Part shown: piece by piece, positions 51,187-59,524 of the stretch
Position numbering within the stretch: the first letter of the stretch is position 1
Layout: every line of letters begins with the position of its first letter
Assembly (NCBI RefSeq): GCF_009208555.1
Contig: NZ_WFLI01000001.1
Coordinates: 248,001 to 312,000, forward strand
Reading direction: 5' to 3'
DNA: 64,000 bases
From: Janthinobacterium violaceinigrum
Lineage (GTDB): Bacteria > Pseudomonadota > Gammaproteobacteria > Burkholderiales > Burkholderiaceae_D
Position numbers and translations under genes: made by a program
The notes under the pieces: model-generated
The model's database searches: none
Told to the model about the DNA's origin: nothing
What the model saw: only the letters and a program-made list of their open reading frames with translations

Positions 51187-51234
51187 AAATGCAAGTCGAT
51201 TGCGTTTGAATTATAATGCAGCTCACTTGCATTT
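51187..51234. promoter_or_regulatory. AT-rich control region with Zur-box-like dyad
   Basis: AAATGCAAGT (51187-51196) and ACTTGCATTT (51225-51234) form a perfect 10-bp inverted repeat 28 bases apart. Between them, TGAATTATAATGCA (51207-51220) is a dyad with one mismatch built on ATTATAAT, similar to the centre of Zur boxes, and contains a perfect -10 TATAAT (51212-51217) for the ABC operon. A repressor bound here would shut both directions. Confidence 0.6.
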
Positions 51235-51277
51235 GTGCGGCAATCTTTGCCAGCCGGCCAGCTTTCCGAAAGACTCC

Positions 51278-51934
51278 ATGCTCCACCTCGACTCACTGAC
51301 CTACGGCTATGACAGCGCCCGCCCCGTGCTGGACATCGCCGCCTTTCACTTGCCCATCGGACAGCACGCGCTGCTGCTGGGGCCATCCGGCTCCGGCAAA
51401 TCGACCTTGCTGCATTTGCTGGCCGGCATCCTGGCGCCCCAGGCCGGCCGCCTCGAAGTGGCGGGCACGTCCCTGCCCAGCCTCACGCCGCGCCAGCGCG
51501 ACAGCTGGCGCGGCCGCGCCATCGGCTTGCTGCCCCAGCAACTGGCGCTGGTGCCCAGCTTGAACGTGCTCGATAATGTCCTGTTGCCCGCCTACGCCAG
51601 CGACCAGCGGCCCGATCCGGCCCGCGCCGCCAGCCTGCTGGGCCAGCTGGGTCTGGCCGACAAGCTCGATGCCTACCCGTACGCCTTGAGCGGCGGCCAG
51701 CGGCAGCGTGCCGCCATCGCGCGCGCCGTCGTCATGCGCCCGCAACTGATCCTGGCCGACGAGCCGACGGCCAACCTCGACGACGACGCCTGCGCCACCG
51801 TCGTGCATCTGCTTGCCCGGCAAGCGGCGCAAGCAGGCGCCTCGCTGGTAATCGCCAGCCACGACGCCAGGGTGCTGGCCGCCTTGCCGAACGCAGCCGT
51901 GCTGCGCCTGCCGCGCGCCAGGGGGGCGGCATGA
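51278..51934 (+). CDS. ABC transporter ATP-binding protein (LolD/MacB type)
   Basis: A 218-residue ATPase: Walker [10 protein letters not shown] (35-43), Q-loop [14 protein letters not shown], signature [18 protein letters not shown], Walker [14 protein letters not shown] and the switch His in IASHDARVL. Type is that of mechanotransmitting exporters (MacB/LolCDE). The gene overlaps the permease start (ATGA). It heads an operon with DUF3299 and a TlpA-like redoxin, behind the Zur-box-like region. Confidence 0.9.
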   Translation: MLHLDSLTYGYDSARPVLDIAAFHLPIGQHALLLGPSGSGKSTLLHLLAGILAPQAGRLEVAGTSLPSLTPRQRDSWRGRAIGLLPQQLALVPSLNVLDNVLLPAYASDQRPDPARAASLLGQLGLADKLDAYPYALSGGQRQRAAIARAVVMRPQLILADEPTANLDDDACATVVHLLARQAAQAGASLVIASHDARVLAALPNAAVLRLPRARGAA

Positions 51935-53121
51935 ACGCGGCCACCCTGGCCTGGCGCGCGCTGCGCCACAAGCCGCTGGCCTCCAGCCTGAACCTGCTGC
52001 TGATCGCCATCGGCATCGCCATGATGACCTTCATACTCGCCGTCTCCGTCCAGCTGGAAGAGCATGCGGAACGCGATGCGCAGGGCATCGACCTGGTGGT
52101 GGGCGCGAAAGGTTCCCCACTGCAATTGATCCTGTCATCCGTGTATCACGCCGATATTCCGACCGGCAATATTCCGGACTCGGCACTGGCGGCCCTGGCC
52201 GCGCAGCCGCTGGTGAACTACGCGATTCCCCTCGCGCTGGGCGACAATTTCCACGGCTTCCGCATTGTCGGCAGCACCACGGCCCTGCTGGGCCATTACG
52301 GCGCACACCTGGCGCAAGGGGCGCTGTTCGCGCAGCCGATGCAAGCCGTATTCGGCGCCCGCGCCGCACGCGAGACGGGCGCGACACTGGGGGCCCGCTT
52401 CGCGGGATCGCACGGTCTGGCGGCGGGCGGCGAACTACACGCGCATGCGCCGTACACGGTGACGGGCATTTTGGCGCCCACGGGCACGGTGCTGGACCGG
52501 CTGATCCTCACGCCCGTCGCCTCCGTGTGGCAGGTGCATGAAACGGACCCCGATGAACAGCCGGCAGCGGCCCCCGAGCGCGAACTGACGGCCGTGCTGG
52601 TGCAATATGCATCGCCGCTGGCGGCCGTCAGCCTGCCCCGCTGGGTCAATGGCCAGCCGCGTCTGCAGGCGGCCCAGCCCGCATTCGAGGCGGCACGGCT
52701 GTTCAATCTGCTGGGCGTGGGCATCGATGTGCTGCGGGCGATTGCCGCCAGCGTGCTGCTGGTGGCGGCCCTGTCCCTGTTCGTAGCCCTGTACGGCGCG
52801 CTGGAAGAGCGCAAGACCGACCTGGCCATCCTGCGCACCCTGGGCGCCTCGCCCGCCACACTGCTGCGCCTGCTGCTGGCGCAAGGCTTGCTGCTGTCGC
52901 TGGCGGGCGCGGGGCTGGGCTGGCTGCTGGGCCATGGCGGCGTGGCGCTGCTGCAGTGGAGTATGAAAGACGAACAGCAACTGAACCTGCAGGCGTGGCG
53001 CGTCGTCGCTGGCGAAGCGTGGCTGCCCGTGATCGCCGCCGGCGTGGGCTTGCTGGCCGCCGCCCTTCCCGCCCTGCGCGCCTACCGCACCGATATCGCC
53101 GCCACCCTGGCGCGCCCCTGA
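51931..53121 (+). CDS. MacB/FtsX-type ABC transporter permease
   Basis: A 396-residue permease with four helices: one at the N-terminus (SSLNLLLIAIGIAMMTFILAVSV), a large periplasmic domain of about 230 residues, and three C-terminal helices of the FtsX domain (IDVLRAIAASVLLVAALSLFVALYGALEERKTDLAILRTLGAS and onward). Such permeases do not import; they act on envelope proteins or lipoproteins. A related operon in Pseudomonas aeruginosa (PA4063-PA4066) responds to zinc limitation, as I recall. Confidence 0.87.
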   Translation: MNAATLAWRALRHKPLASSLNLLLIAIGIAMMTFILAVSVQLEEHAERDAQGIDLVVGAKGSPLQLILSSVYHADIPTGNIPDSALAALAAQPLVNYAIPLALGDNFHGFRIVGSTTALLGHYGAHLAQGALFAQPMQAVFGARAARETGATLGARFAGSHGLAAGGELHAHAPYTVTGILAPTGTVLDRLILTPVASVWQVHETDPDEQPAAAPERELTAVLVQYASPLAAVSLPRWVNGQPRLQAAQPAFEAARLFNLLGVGIDVLRAIAASVLLVAALSLFVALYGALEERKTDLAILRTLGASPATLLRLLLAQGLLLSLAGAGLGWLLGHGGVALLQWSMKDEQQLNLQAWRVVAGEAWLPVIAAGVGLLAAALPALRAYRTDIAATLARP

Positions 53122-53131
53122 GGAGAGAGCC

Positions 53132-53599
53132 ATGTTGAAAATCCTTGTTTTAAGCGCCTGCCTGCTGCTGGCCGGCATCGCCGCGGCGGCGCCAGCCGAT
53201 GAACCGCCGTCGTTCTTCGCCCCATTGACGGACTTGCCCGGCGTGGTGTCGTGGAAGCTGCTGGGCCAGGCCACCACGGTCAAGGCAAAAAAAGGCCGCA
53301 TGGTGCCGAAATACACGCCGGAAATCAGCGCGCTCGACAATACTGACGTGAAGGTGCAAGGCTTCATGATGCCGCTGGAAGCGGGCCAGAAGCAGAAACA
53401 CTTCCTGCTGACCGTCACCTCGGCCAGCTGTCCCTACTGCCTGCCCGCGGGTCCGGAAGGCGTGGTGGAAATCAAGAGCCGCACACCCGTGAAATTCAGC
53501 TACGCGCCCTTCATCGTGCAGGGCAAGCTGAAAGTGCTGGCCAGCGACCCCATGGGCCTGTATTACCGCATGACGGATGCGGCCGTGGTACCGCAATGA
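53132..53599 (+). CDS. exported DUF3299 protein
   Basis: A 155-residue protein with signal peptide (MLKILVLSACLLLAGIAAAA). The DUF3299 core runs from PPSFFAPLTDLPGVVSWKLLGQ through DVKVQGFMMPLEAGQKQKHFLLT to SCPYCLPAGPEGVVEI; Cys100 and Cys103 form a CXXC that could be redox-active or bind metal. It lies 10 bases after the ABC permease with AGGAGAG before the ATG and overlaps the redoxin gene. The family function is not known. Confidence 0.85.
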   Translation: MLKILVLSACLLLAGIAAAAPADEPPSFFAPLTDLPGVVSWKLLGQATTVKAKKGRMVPKYTPEISALDNTDVKVQGFMMPLEAGQKQKHFLLTVTSASCPYCLPAGPEGVVEIKSRTPVKFSYAPFIVQGKLKVLASDPMGLYYRMTDAAVVPQ

Positions 53600-54051
53600 C
53601 GCGCTGGCCCGCACTGTTGCTGGCGTTCGCCTGCCAGGCGCACGCCGCGCCGCTGCACTTCGACCTGCCCCGCCTTGATGGCGACGGCCAGCTCAGGCTG
53701 AACCAGTTCCGCGGCCAGGCCGTCGTGCTGAACTTCTGGGCCAGCAACTGCCTGCCCTGCATCCAGGAGCTGCCCGTCTTGCATGCCTACGCCGCCAGCC
53801 AGCCACGGCAACGCGTGATCGGCATCGCCGTCGATACGCGACCGGCCGCGCAAGCGTACCTGCGGCGCCACCCGGCCAGCTATCCGCAAGCCTTGTCCAG
53901 CCCCGCCTTGCTGCCCACCTTTGGCAATCAAATCAAAGGCTTGCCGTACACAGTGATTGTGAACTCTCAACATCGGATCTGCACGCGGCGTCTGGGGCCC
54001 GTCGATGCGGCGTGGCTGGCCAAGGCCGTGGCTGCCTGCGGCGGCCCTTGA
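53596..54051 (+). CDS. periplasmic TlpA-like thiol-disulfide oxidoreductase
   Basis: A 151-residue thioredoxin-fold protein with a short signal peptide (MTRWPALLLAFACQAHA) and the active site WASNCLPC (Cys52, Cys55), cis-Pro in GLPYTVIV. It could keep the CXXC of the neighbouring DUF3299 protein reduced. Its ATG overlaps the DUF3299 stop (ATGA). It is the last gene of the ABC operon. Confidence 0.87.
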   Translation: MTRWPALLLAFACQAHAAPLHFDLPRLDGDGQLRLNQFRGQAVVLNFWASNCLPCIQELPVLHAYAASQPRQRVIGIAVDTRPAAQAYLRRHPASYPQALSSPALLPTFGNQIKGLPYTVIVNSQHRICTRRLGPVDAAWLAKAVAACGGP

Positions 54052-54134
54052 ATCCATGCGCCTTGCACGGCTGTCATCGCGCCGTCATATGGCGGCGTTA
54101 CAGTCGCGTCCTTTGAATCTCTCCGAGGGCGGTA

Positions 54135-56237
54135 ATGAAAACAAATTGGGTCATGCTGGCAGCGCTGGCAAGTGCAGGTCTCGTCGGTTGCAACGGCAGT
54201 TCGAATACCCCGGCCACACCGGCCATTCCCGAAGGCACGACGGTCACCGTCGCATTGCTGGAAACCACGGACATCCACTCGAACGTCCTCAGTTATAACT
54301 ACTATGCGCTGGCCGAAGACACGAGCCTGGGCCTGGAGCGCACGTCGACCCTGATCCAGGCGGCGCGCGCGGAAAATCCGAACAATGTGCTGCTCGACGA
54401 TGGCGACGTCATCCAGGGCACTTTGCTCGCCGACCTGCAGGCCGTGGCCGCGCCCGTGCCATGTTCCGGCACCTTGGCCGTGCACAAGGCCATGAACGCG
54501 CTGAAATACGATGCGGGCGGCATGGGCAACCACGAGTTCAACTATGGCCTCGCTTACCTGAGCCAGATCACCAACACGGATTTCGGCATTCCCGGCGTGG
54601 CCAAGCCGACGGGTACCTGCGGCGCGCCCGCCTTCCCTTCCGTGCTGAGCAATGTCGTCGGCGTGTCCAGCGGCAAGCCCATCTTCCAGCCCTACACCGT
54701 GCTGCCCCGCGATTTCGCCGCCACGGCGCCCGATGGCAGCAAGCTGACCGTGAAGATCAATGTGGGCGTGCTGAGCTTTGTGCCGCCGCAGATCCTCGAA
54801 TGGGACCAGAAAGTACTCGCCGGCAAGGTCAGCGTGACGGGCGTGCAGGAAGCGGCGAAACAATACGTGCCGGAATTGCGCAGCAAGGGCGCCGACCTCG
54901 TCGTGGCCCTGTCGCATGGCGGCCTGGACACCAGCGCCTACAGCCCGAAGATGGAAAACGGCAGCTACCACCTGACCAGCACGGGCATCGATGCGCTGAT
55001 GATCGGCCATTCGCACTTGATCTTCCCGAAAGGCAAGGAAGAAGGCGCAGCCGCCCTGGACGCCTCGTTTGCCGCCTTCCCCGCCAGCGCGAAGATCGAC
55101 GCCGTCAACGGTTTCGTCAACGGTGTGCCTACCGTCATGGCGCAAAGCTGGGGCCGCCGTCTGGGCATCATCAAGCTGACCATGGCCTATCAGGGCGGCA
55201 AGTGGGTGGTGCAGCCGGCCAAGACGAGCGTGGAATCGCGCGGCTTCAAGTACACGGATGGCAAGACCCTCGTGAAAGCCGACCCGGCCATCGCACCGCT
55301 GGTGGCCACCGAGCATGCAGCCACCATCGCCTACGCCAAGCAGCCGCTGGGCATCAGCACGGATTTCGAGATGTCCGCCTACTTCGCGCTGGTGGGTGAC
55401 GTGAGCGCCATCCAGCTGGTCAACCAGGCGCAGCTCGACTACGTGAAGAACTTCATCGCCACCAGCACGGATGCCACCTTGTCGAGCTACAAGAACATCC
55501 CCGTGATCTCGTGCAGCGCGCCATTCAAGGCGGGCCGCAACGGGCCATCGGACTTCACGGACGTGGCCGCTGGCGCGACGCCGGCCGCCCCCGTCGGCTT
55601 GCAAGTGCGCAATCCGGGCGATCTGTATTTGTATAGCAATAACAACCTGCAAGCGGTGAAGATCAAGGGTTCGGACTTGAAGGCATGGCTGGAAACGTCG
55701 GCCAAGCAGTTTGCCCAGATCGATCCGGCCAGCAGCGCCGAGCAGGACCTGGTGCCGTCGTATGGCACGATCTACAACTACGACGTGTTTTATGCGGAAA
55801 ACAATGCGCTGACGTACCAGATCGACGTGACGAAACCGGCGGGCAGCCGCATCGTCAACCTCACGTACAAGGGCGCGGCGGTGGCCGATGGCGATGACTT
55901 CATCGTGGCTACCAACGACTACCGCGCCGGTGGTGGTGGCGCCGTGCCTGGCATCGATGGCAGCAAGACCATCATCAAGTCGCCCGATGCGAACCAGGCC
56001 GTGGTCAGCAACTACCTGGCGTCGCTGAGCACCAAGGGCGGCAAGGTAACCTTGGCAGCCAATGGCAGCGCGCGCAGCTGGAGCTTCGTCAAGACGGCCA
56101 CGGCCGGTCCCGTGATCCTGCGCTCGGCGCCGGGCCACCTGGCGCTGGCGCAAGGCAGCGGCATTGCCAACGTGGCGGCCGAAGGCGGCCTCGACGCCAG
56201 CGGCTTCGCCAAGTACCGCATCGACCTGAGCAAATAA
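54135..56237 (+). CDS. lipoprotein 5'-nucleotidase / 2',3'-cyclic phosphodiesterase family enzyme
   Basis: A 700-residue protein with a lipoprotein signal (lipobox LVGC, Cys19), so it is anchored in the envelope. The N-terminal metallophosphoesterase domain shows LLETTDIHSN (Asp, His), DDGDVIQG, GMGNHEFNYGL, ALSHGG and IGHSHLIFP. The C-terminal 5_nucleotid_C domain binds substrate (NNLQAVKIKGSDLKAWLE, ATNDYRAGGGG). It probably releases phosphate from extracellular nucleotides. AGGGCGG precedes the ATG; the 83-base spacer after the redoxin suggests its own promoter. Confidence 0.9.
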   Translation: MKTNWVMLAALASAGLVGCNGSSNTPATPAIPEGTTVTVALLETTDIHSNVLSYNYYALAEDTSLGLERTSTLIQAARAENPNNVLLDDGDVIQGTLLADLQAVAAPVPCSGTLAVHKAMNALKYDAGGMGNHEFNYGLAYLSQITNTDFGIPGVAKPTGTCGAPAFPSVLSNVVGVSSGKPIFQPYTVLPRDFAATAPDGSKLTVKINVGVLSFVPPQILEWDQKVLAGKVSVTGVQEAAKQYVPELRSKGADLVVALSHGGLDTSAYSPKMENGSYHLTSTGIDALMIGHSHLIFPKGKEEGAAALDASFAAFPASAKIDAVNGFVNGVPTVMAQSWGRRLGIIKLTMAYQGGKWVVQPAKTSVESRGFKYTDGKTLVKADPAIAPLVATEHAATIAYAKQPLGISTDFEMSAYFALVGDVSAIQLVNQAQLDYVKNFIATSTDATLSSYKNIPVISCSAPFKAGRNGPSDFTDVAAGATPAAPVGLQVRNPGDLYLYSNNNLQAVKIKGSDLKAWLETSAKQFAQIDPASSAEQDLVPSYGTIYNYDVFYAENNALTYQIDVTKPAGSRIVNLTYKGAAVADGDDFIVATNDYRAGGGGAVPGIDGSKTIIKSPDANQAVVSNYLASLSTKGGKVTLAANGSARSWSFVKTATAGPVILRSAPGHLALAQGSGIANVAAEGGLDASGFAKYRIDLSK

Positions 56238-56292
56238 GGTCCATGGGCCGGGACTGCAACGGTTCCGGCCCCCGCAATGAAAGGTGATCAAG

Positions 56293-56985
56293 ATGAAACA
56301 CGCACTCTCCCTGCCTGCCGTCGTCCTCGCTGCCGCCCTGGCCGCCTGCCAGGCGTCGCCGCCGCCCACGTCGGCCGAGATCGAAGCCGTCGCCATGCAT
56401 GCGCGCCAGGCGGGCGACCACCTGGCCGAACGCAAGGTGCGCAGCTGGGCCAGCAAGGACATGCCGGTGGCCGAGCGGGAACTGGCGCTGATTTACCAGA
56501 CCCGTCCCGAACGCCGCGCCGATGCGCTGGCCCTGTTCGAACAGGCGGCCCGCGCGGGCGACACGGAGGCGGCATTCGAACTGGGCCAGATGCGGCGCGC
56601 GGCAGCCCCGGACCAGGCGTGGCTGTGGTACCGGCAAGCGGCCCAGCAAGGCCATGCGAAAGCGGCCCTGATGCTGGGCTTGCTGGCGGCAAATGGCGAA
56701 GGCGTGCCGCAAGACCCCGTGACGGCCGCGCATTGGCTGGAAAAGTCCAGCGAGCTGGGCAACCCGCATGCCATGTTCCTGCTGTACAACGCCTACCGCG
56801 AAGGCCGCGGCGTGCCGCGCGACCTGGCCAAGGGGCGTGAACTGCTGGAAGAAGCGGCCCACCACGAATATCCGCCCGCCATCCAGGAACTGGCGATGAC
56901 GGTGCAGGCCGGCGACGCTCTGCGCGCGGGCCACCTGATGAAGGAAGCGACGGAGCACCGGCACAACAACTGGAACCGTTTCTAG
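56293..56985 (+). CDS. Sel1-repeat lipoprotein
   Basis: A 230-residue protein with a lipobox (LAAC, near residue 18) and four or so Sel1/TPR-like repeats (ADALALFEQAARAGDTEAAFELGQM, QAWLWYRQAAQQGHAKAALMLGLLAANGEGVPQD, AAHWLEKSSELGNPHAMFLLYNAYREGRGVPRD). Such repeats mediate protein contacts in the periplasm. AAAGGTG precedes the ATG at 56293; a GTG nine bases upstream overlaps that site. It is downstream of the nucleotidase and may be cotranscribed. Confidence 0.85.
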   Translation: MKHALSLPAVVLAAALAACQASPPPTSAEIEAVAMHARQAGDHLAERKVRSWASKDMPVAERELALIYQTRPERRADALALFEQAARAGDTEAAFELGQMRRAAAPDQAWLWYRQAAQQGHAKAALMLGLLAANGEGVPQDPVTAAHWLEKSSELGNPHAMFLLYNAYREGRGVPRDLAKGRELLEEAAHHEYPPAIQELAMTVQAGDALRAGHLMKEATEHRHNNWNRF

Positions 56986-56986
56986 T

Positions 56987-58441
56987 TCAGACGGGCATCC
57001 GGCGCGCTGCCCTTGCCAGCTGCGCCAGGCGCCTCAGCAGCGGCGCGTACAGGCCGGGCGCCGTGTTGCCGTAGCCGAGCACCAGGCCATTGTCCGCGGG
57101 CGTCGCCGCCAGCGCAAAGCTGGACAGGGCCGTGGGCGCCAAGCCGTACGCGCGCGCGGCCCCGGCGATGGCGGCATCCGGAAAATCCGGGGGCAGACGG
57201 ACAGTCAGGTGCAGGCCGCAATGGCCTCCCTCTATGCTGTGCGGCACGTCGAACGACTGCGCCAGCGCCGCGCGCAAAGCCTGTTGCCGCTCGCGGTACA
57301 GGCGGCGCATGCGCCCCAAGTGGCGCGCATATTGCCCGCTGTCGATGAAATGCGCCATGGCCAGCTGTTCCAGCCGGTGCCCGCCGCGCAGCATGGCGGC
57401 CAGCGGTGCCTGAGCCGCCGCCAGCAAGGCGGGCGGCAAGACGAGAAAGCCCAGGCGCAAGGCGGGAAACATGGTCTTGCTGAACGTGCCCACATACAAG
57501 ACCGGCCCCTGGCTGGCCAAGCCCTGCATGGCGGCGATCGGCTCGCCCGCATGACGAAATTCACTGTCGTAATCATCCTCGATCAGCCACGCGCCATGCG
57601 CTTGCGCCGCCTCGATCAGCTGCAGGCGCCGCGTGGCCGACAGCACCGGGCCCAGCGGATATTGGTGGGCAGGCGTCGTGTAGACGAGGCGCGGTGGCCG
57701 GGCCTGCCAATCCTCGGCACTGGCCACCATGCCCTGTCCATCGACACGCATGGGCACGATGCGCAGGTCGCCCGCGCGCATGGCCGCCTTGGCGCCGCGG
57801 TAGCCGGGGTCTTCCACCCACGCCGTCTCGCCAGGGTTGCTCAGCAGCCGCACGCACAGCCCCAGCGCCTCTTGCGCCCCTTCCGTGATGATGATTTGCC
57901 CAGGCACGCAACGCACACCGCGCGCCACGCCCAGATAGCGGGCAATCGCCGCGCGCAGGGCCGGTTTGCCAGCCGGCTCGCCATACGCGAGCGCGGCACT
58001 GCCGCTGCGGCAGGCAACATCGAGCGCGCGCCGCCACGCTGCCAGCGGAAACTGCGGCAAGGCCGGTTCGCCGGGACGCAGCGCGGCGGGAACACATTCA
58101 GTGACGGGCGTGGCCGACAACGGTACTGTGCGCCGCGCTAACGGCGGCATGGGCGGCGCGGCCGGCGCCACGCCAGGCTGCGGCAAGACGGCAACCACCG
58201 TGCCTTGCCGCCCCGCAAGGACAAAGCCTTCCACCGCCAGTTGCTCGTACACGGCACTGACGGTATTGCGCGCAATGCCCAGGGTCTGCGCCAGCAGGCG
58301 CGACGCGGGCAGGCGGGTTCCTGCCGGCAGGCTGCCCGCGAGCATGGCGTATTTCAGGCGCGCATGCAATTGCCGTTGCAGGGGCGCGGCGTCCGGCGCA
58401 CGGGACAGGGGAAGTTCGAGAGGCGTTTGCGGCTGGTTCAT
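56987..58441 (-). CDS. MocR-type PLP-dependent transcriptional regulator
   Basis: A 484-residue fusion of a GntR winged helix (residues 20-90: LQRQLHARLKYAMLAGSLPAGTRLPASRLLAQTLGIARNTVSAVYEQLAVEG) and a class I aminotransferase domain. The latter keeps the PLP pocket: EGAQEAL, YTTPAHQYPLG, DDYDSEFRH and the Schiff-base Lys in VGTFSKTMFPALRLGFLVLP. These proteins sense PLP or amino acids and regulate a nearby gene, here probably the divergent acetyltransferase. Start at 58441; the upstream part of the frame has no similarity. Confidence 0.9.
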   Translation of the reverse strand: MNQPQTPLELPLSRAPDAAPLQRQLHARLKYAMLAGSLPAGTRLPASRLLAQTLGIARNTVSAVYEQLAVEGFVLAGRQGTVVAVLPQPGVAPAAPPMPPLARRTVPLSATPVTECVPAALRPGEPALPQFPLAAWRRALDVACRSGSAALAYGEPAGKPALRAAIARYLGVARGVRCVPGQIIITEGAQEALGLCVRLLSNPGETAWVEDPGYRGAKAAMRAGDLRIVPMRVDGQGMVASAEDWQARPPRLVYTTPAHQYPLGPVLSATRRLQLIEAAQAHGAWLIEDDYDSEFRHAGEPIAAMQGLASQGPVLYVGTFSKTMFPALRLGFLVLPPALLAAAQAPLAAMLRGGHRLEQLAMAHFIDSGQYARHLGRMRRLYRERQQALRAALAQSFDVPHSIEGGHCGLHLTVRLPPDFPDAAIAGAARAYGLAPTALSSFALAATPADNGLVLGYGNTAPGLYAPLLRRLAQLARAARRMPV

Positions 58442-58567
58442 GGGGTAGGCGTGAAATCGTGGCACTATGAAATATACACTGACTGGCGCTTGTGATGGGG
58501 CCAAGCCCCACTTATCCTGCCTGTCTCAGGACCGCAGCGTGCGGGCCGCCTCAGCAGAAAGCCATCC

Positions 58568-59287
58568 ATGTCGTCGTTTCAGAATTCCTTCCAGCAAGCC
58601 ATCGGCGCTCCGATCCCGCACTGGTCCGCCCGCCCCCGTCCCGAACGCCTGACCCTGCACGGCCGCTATTGCCGCCTGGAGCCGCTGGATGCCAGCCGGC
58701 ACGCGGCAGACCTGTCCCGCGCGTATGCGCAGGCGCCGGACCAGCGGGGCTGGACCTACATGCTTGCCGGCCCCTTCGACGACGCGGAGAACTACCGCGC
58801 CTACGCGGTGCAGGCCGCGCAAGGCAACGATCCCTTGCACTTCGCCGTCATCGATCTGTCGAGCGGCCTGGCCGTCGGCACCTTGGCCCTGATGCGCATC
58901 GATCCGGCCAATGGCGTCATCGAAGTAGGCAATGTCATGTTTTCGCCGGCTCTGCAGCGTACGCCCGCATCCACCGAGGCGCAGTATCTGCTGATGCAAT
59001 ACGCGTTCGATACCTTGGGGTACCGCCGCTACGAATGGAAGTGCGACAGCCTGAATGCGCCATCGCGCCAGGCGGCGCTGCGCCTGGGTTTTCAGTTCGA
59101 AGGCGTCTTTCGCCAGGCCACCGTCTACAAGGGCCGCAGCCGCGACACGGCCTGGTTTGCCATCATCGATGGGGACTGGCCCGCCGTGCGGCAAGCGCTG
59201 GCGCAGTGGCTGGCGCCGGACAACCTGCCCGCGCCTGGCAGGCAGCTGCGGTCGCTGGCCGCCCTGCGCGCGGCGTCAGCCGCCTAG
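58568..59287 (+). CDS. RimJ/RimL-type GNAT acetyltransferase
   Basis: A 239-residue acetyltransferase: LHGRYCRLEPLDASRHAADLSRAY, FAVIDLSSGLAVGTLALMRIDPANGVIEVGNVMFSPALQRTPASTEAQYLLMQYAFDTLGYRRYEWKCDSLNAPSRQAALRLGFQFEGVFRQATVYKGRSRDTAWFAII. This is the YokL/YjcK-like branch with the R-T-x-x-x-T-E pyrophosphate region in place of RGxGxG. It is divergent from, and probably regulated by, the MocR protein. Confidence 0.86.
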   Translation: MSSFQNSFQQAIGAPIPHWSARPRPERLTLHGRYCRLEPLDASRHAADLSRAYAQAPDQRGWTYMLAGPFDDAENYRAYAVQAAQGNDPLHFAVIDLSSGLAVGTLALMRIDPANGVIEVGNVMFSPALQRTPASTEAQYLLMQYAFDTLGYRRYEWKCDSLNAPSRQAALRLGFQFEGVFRQATVYKGRSRDTAWFAIIDGDWPAVRQALAQWLAPDNLPAPGRQLRSLAALRAASAA

Positions 59288-59524
59288 CCGTATGCGCCGC
59301 GGCTATCGTGTTGGCCTGGACCTCGCCCAGGGGCTATGATGGGCACGCTGCTTCCCCGGACGCGGCGGGGCTGTTGCCGGCCTCGAAATGGATTACACTG
59401 AATTTGCTTTTTAGAAATTTGTTACTCTGGACCAGCCTCGGTGAGCGCCTCGCAATGCTCAGCCCAGCCAGTGTTTGGGTAGGCCCTGGCTCGTCCGTTG
59501 ACCTCCCTATAAAGAAAGAGTCCA

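Noticed and set aside
49860..51386. N-terminal extension of the second COG0523 protein with Pro-Tyr-Leu repeats
   Set aside because: The extension is only the in-frame reading of the 12-bp tandem repeats in the control region; the P-loop position fixes the start at 51086.
53967..56462. Open frame of about 830 codons on the minus strand opposite the 5'-nucleotidase gene
   Set aside because: Its translation is rich in Arg, His, Gly and Gln without domain motifs; it mirrors the GC3-biased plus-strand gene, which has clear family motifs.
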